A stretch of DNA of 64,000 nucleotides, taken from contig JAJIRX010000496.1 of assembly GCA_023853785.1 (NCBI GenBank), forward strand, positions 558,001 to 622,000, written 5' to 3'. This document shows, one piece after another, positions 61,120-64,000 of this stretch; position 1 is the first letter of the stretch; each line of letters starts with the position of its first letter. Origin of the DNA: Psilocybe azurescens. Taxonomy: Eukaryota; Basidiomycota; Agaricomycetes; Agaricales; Agrocybaceae. The translations under genes and the position numbers were made by a program. The notes beneath the pieces were generated by a model. The model had not been told where the DNA came from. It did not search any database and worked only from the letters and a program-made list of their open reading frames with translations.

Positions 61120-61560
61120 AGTTGAGATTCGAAACGACGGCACCGACCCAACCGGCGCTAAAATGGCCCTACCTAAAGCAACTCATTGTCGCAATTCTAA
61201 GCATCCTCTTCAATGCCATTGTGGTAAATTTGGCAGCAGCATGGCAAATTTTTTGTTCAGTGGTGGTCGATCATGACGCGACGCGGGATACCATGGCACA
61301 ATATATTCACTGGTCCTCCTCGCATGCAGAAAGTGGCAAATGGACATTGGCATTTTCAGTAATTATTGCAGACACGTTCTTGGTAGGCGCAAGACATTGC
61401 AATGGTGAGAATCGAAACTTACGTTATTGATTCCAGGTCTGGAGATGCTACGTTCTTTGGCAGAAAAACAAATGGATACTCATAGTGTATTCCGTTCTGC
61501 TTTTGGGGAAATTAATACACACTAAATTTACGGAGTCTATCAGAAATTTGGGCCAATTCT
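61120..61560 (+). pseudogene. Fragment of a DUF6533/DUF6534-like membrane protein
   Basis: Forward-strand text: LKQLIVAILSILFNAIVVNL, a loop, then FSVIIADTFL, an intron (GTAGGC ... TTCCAG, 61384-61437), then VWRCYVLWQKNKWILIVYSVLLLG and a stop. The aD-x-x-L-V-W-R-C-Y motif matches the class of the gene at 37518-38820. The N-terminus and later helices are not continuous. The equivalent place in the first unit (54540-54640) has lost most of it. Confidence 0.6.
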
Positions 61561-61737
61561 TCGTTTATCTCCTGGTCGTCTCCAAATGATCCGTATGTTG
61601 CACAATATGAGCTCTTATATGATTTCCCGTCCCAAATCTCTCTCAAGCGCACGCTCACCCATCTCAAACCGATTATCATGGCCACACAGAGAGGCAAAGC
61701 ATAATTCCAAGAGCCGCAAAAACGAGATGTCGCGCTA

Positions 61738-62520
61738 TCAGTATCGCCCCGGTCCCAGGATCGAGCCTCCCAGTGGTCCCGGATATGTCGCATGCAGCAC
61801 ATCACCCATATACACACGATGATGTCTCAGTATCGCAGTGTCGATTGCACCAGAGGGTGTGTGGACAACCACGGTGCCGTTCACGGTGACGTACCAGTGC
61901 AGCAAGGCCTGGTGGCCTTCGTTGTCTGCCTGAGTCGAAATGCAAACTTTGCAAAGGCCCCGGCCGCATAGCAGTAGAGCCCCGACGAGCAAAGACGCGA
62001 TCATCACTCCGGTTGGACCTATAGCAGCTGTAGATGCATTGCTTGTGCAATGCGTCAAGTGGGCCGCTCGAAGAATGCTATTTTCTATCAGCCTGTGTGA
62101 GAATCGTGACAAGTGAATAATGAAGAAGTCTGTAGATCAGTACGTGGATTTGAATGGATAAGATCGAGATACTGACATTCCGACCGCCCTATATGCTGCC
62201 CCGAAAGCGAGCGCGAGGCCAAATAAAACACTGAAGCACGTCAACATCAGTCGGTACAATCAGTGAGATCCAGATTATATACATAGGTATGATCCTTACA
62301 CAATTCCTAGAGAAACCAGAATAACTGCCATAATTACATAGACCAAGAATATCCCTAGGCCGGCAACGACACGAAGGACTATCTTGGACATTTCACGCAT
62401 CGCATATTTGAATCGGTGCAGACTGTGATGGTGATTCGTTTTGGCCCGTGCTGTAAGAGCTGGATTGGGGACTGCCAGCGCCATGTAGGTCGATAAAGTT
62501 GAAGGATTTGGTTGGGTCAT
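61738..62520 (-). CDS. Small multi-pass membrane protein, copy B
   Basis: Duplicate of 54795-55640: MTQPNPSTLSTYMALAVPNP, the helix LRVVAGLGIFLVYVIMAVIL, later exon ARLT-like text AAHLTHCTSNASTAAIGPTG, loop KVCISTQADNEGHQALLHWY, TYPGPLGGSILGPG. Near the end a G-run is one base shorter than in copy A (G4 versus G5), so the frame ends at 61738, about 18 residues earlier. Substitutions are spread evenly. Either copy may be the functional one. Confidence 0.55.
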
Positions 62521-63132
62521 CTTCAATAATGGCAATGAGGATATGGTGGAGATAATGAGAGAGGAATACAACACCTCAGGCCTTCAGGCCTCCGAGTTGA
62601 TGGTTGTCAGAGTGACAGTCATGGCAGAGCCGCCGGCGCCTCAGAGGATATGCCGATGTCTGAATCCGGTCAAGTGCGCCTATTACCATTGATTGACGTT
62701 GGTGGCAGTGAACTGCTTGAGCTGTGCTGTATATTTAGCGTTGGAGGTGCCTGAAAGTGTGTATACATATACATAGAACAAGAACGAATTCCAACGAATT
62801 CGAAGCAGCCAGTGCCTGCAGAGTAAGTCCTAGTCATTAGATTAGATTAGACTACACAGCCCAACGCCAAGTAAGTAAACGTTCAACTAACTCCATACAA
62901 ATGACATATACATTACATAGATTCAAGAAAAATGATAATGAATGAAAGATTAGTCTCGCTACAGCTGTCACCTTTGTCAATGCCTATGATTCAGTCTCAC
63001 GTGACGCAACGTGAGTCGCGACAGTGTTAGGGCGTAGCAAAGCGTGCACCCAGAAAAGCGAGCACCCTCTCTCCTCCATCCTCGCACCTCACACACCCCA
63101 CTTCACACCAACTCACACCTCACCATCAACAC

Positions 63133-64000
63133 TCACACCTCACCATCAACACTAGACAACATGACCTCGAGTAAATCCAGCACCCGCCCTCTCCTCTGCG
63201 CCCTGCCTCTGCCTCTGCCCCTGCCCCCAATCTCGCCCTTGCATTCACCTGCAACCCTCCCTTCAGGTGCGCATTGGCATTGGCGTTGGAGGAGAGGGGG
63301 GAAGGAAGAGGCCGGACACGTTGGACTCCGGGACACGAGCCGCACTTCGACTTTCATGTTCTTCTTTGTCTTCCCCTTCCCTGCACCTGCACCCATACTC
63401 ATACCTGTGCCGGTCCCGAAGTCTGGACGCGTGCGCGTGCGCGTGCGCGTGCGTGGTTCGCGCGTCGGTTCTTCTTTTCTCTGTTCCTGTCTCTCGTTGT
63501 CGTCGCCTTCCTTCTCCTCCTCCTGGCACAGCTCAACGAACCTAGCTTCTTTCGCCGTCACTCTGAGCCTGTACCCACCCTAGAACCGGGATTGGTGTCG
63601 GTATCGGTGCCCGCCATCGCTTTTGACTTGTACTTCGGATTCGATTGGGGATTGGTTTTGGGCTTTGGGCTTACTCCTAGCGTTCGGGTTCGGGATCGTA
63701 TTGGATGATTTGACTTTCTCCCACTGTGGTGACGAGGCGACGACGATAGTGGTTCCTTCTTCGCCCATGTCGTTATCTTCTACATCTTCTACATGGGGCT
63801 TCAATTTCGGCTTAGAATTCGTTTTGGGTTTAGGTTTAAACTTTGCTGCAGATTTGGATTTGGATTGGGGGAGTGAGATAGGCGCATTTGGGCTTGGGTT
63901 TACTTCTCTGCCCATAGCCGTATCTGGGTTCGTATTCGCGTCGTCATCCACGTCCATATCCTCGTCGTCATCCTCGGCAACAGCAGCTTTCACCCGCTTC
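63133..64000 (-). CDS. Lysine/acidic-rich probable nuclear protein, copy B (partial)
   Basis: Duplicate of 56297-57559, cut by the window end. Shares AEDDDEDMDVDDD, KFKPKPKTNSKPKLKPHVED, the TAG at 63580 followed by in-phase TAKEARFVEL, and a TRTRTRTR expansion (+12 nt) relative to copy A. A base inserted in the G-run near 63300 shifts the C-terminal frame relative to copy A. Confidence 0.45.

Larger units (their letters stand above)
57990..64000 (+). repeat. Second unit of a direct segmental duplication
   Basis: Corresponds to the region from about 48,360 to 57,440 with the centre of the inverted duplication missing. Offsets to the first unit are 6639 (peptide gene 53876 to 60515), 6880 (membrane protein 55640 to 62520) and 6829 (leader 56215 to 63044). 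Differences include a deletion or insertion of ~350 bp (54540 versus 61180-61530), a ~45-bp difference near 55805/62690, and a 647-bp insertion at 58737-59383. The unit runs past the window end. Confidence 0.88.

Overview
The window is nuclear DNA of a mushroom-forming basidiomycete (Agaricomycetes, most likely Agaricales). Genes are split by many short introns of about 50-80 nt. The gene families are ones expanded in that class: FunK1 protein kinases, DUF4470-type proteins, DUF6698 proteins, Plavaka transposases, KOW/Spt5-like proteins, and DUF6533/6534-type membrane proteins. No rRNA, tRNA or CRISPR was found. The species cannot be named from the sequence alone.

Layout. 1-11.5 kb: two FunK1 kinase genes (one cut by the window edge), then SNRNP40/cwf17 (U5 snRNP WD40 protein) and cullin-1 (SCF scaffold). 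12-17 kb: a decayed DUF4470-family gene, tandem and dispersed repeats, and an AT-rich block. 18.9-36.3 kb: a transposon-rich island with two related foldback hairpins, a 417-bp inverted-repeat element, a DUF6698 gene, an unknown gene with a tandemly triplicated intron, a KDZ-like remnant, a frameshifted KOW/Spt5-like gene and a Plavaka-type transposase with a 132-bp tandem array behind it. 37.5-47.3 kb: ordinary genes, namely a seven-helix membrane protein, PAPS reductase (MET16), a TMEM135-like membrane protein, DENR/TMA22 and an F-box protein. 48.4-64 kb: a young segmentally duplicated region built around a family of ~101-103 aa secreted cysteine-rich peptides (four intact copies and one truncated).

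The last region is the most unusual part. Two ~2.4-kb inverted arms flank a 1.2-kb centre, each part carrying one peptide gene. The right side was then duplicated in direct orientation with an offset of ~6.6-6.9 kb. In the second unit the palindrome has collapsed at a junction inside a truncated peptide gene (about 58,388), and a 647-bp TA-flanked inverted-repeat element has inserted. The duplicated unit also carries a small multi-pass membrane protein and a lysine/acidic-rich probable nuclear protein.

A technical point affects all models. Otherwise complete housekeeping genes (SNRNP40, CUL1, FunK1) each need exactly one extra base in a short homopolymer to give an intact reading frame, and similar single-base indels occur in the Plavaka, KOW and DUF6698 genes. 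Either homopolymer errors remain in the assembly or these alleles are really broken. The window supports the first explanation for the housekeeping genes.
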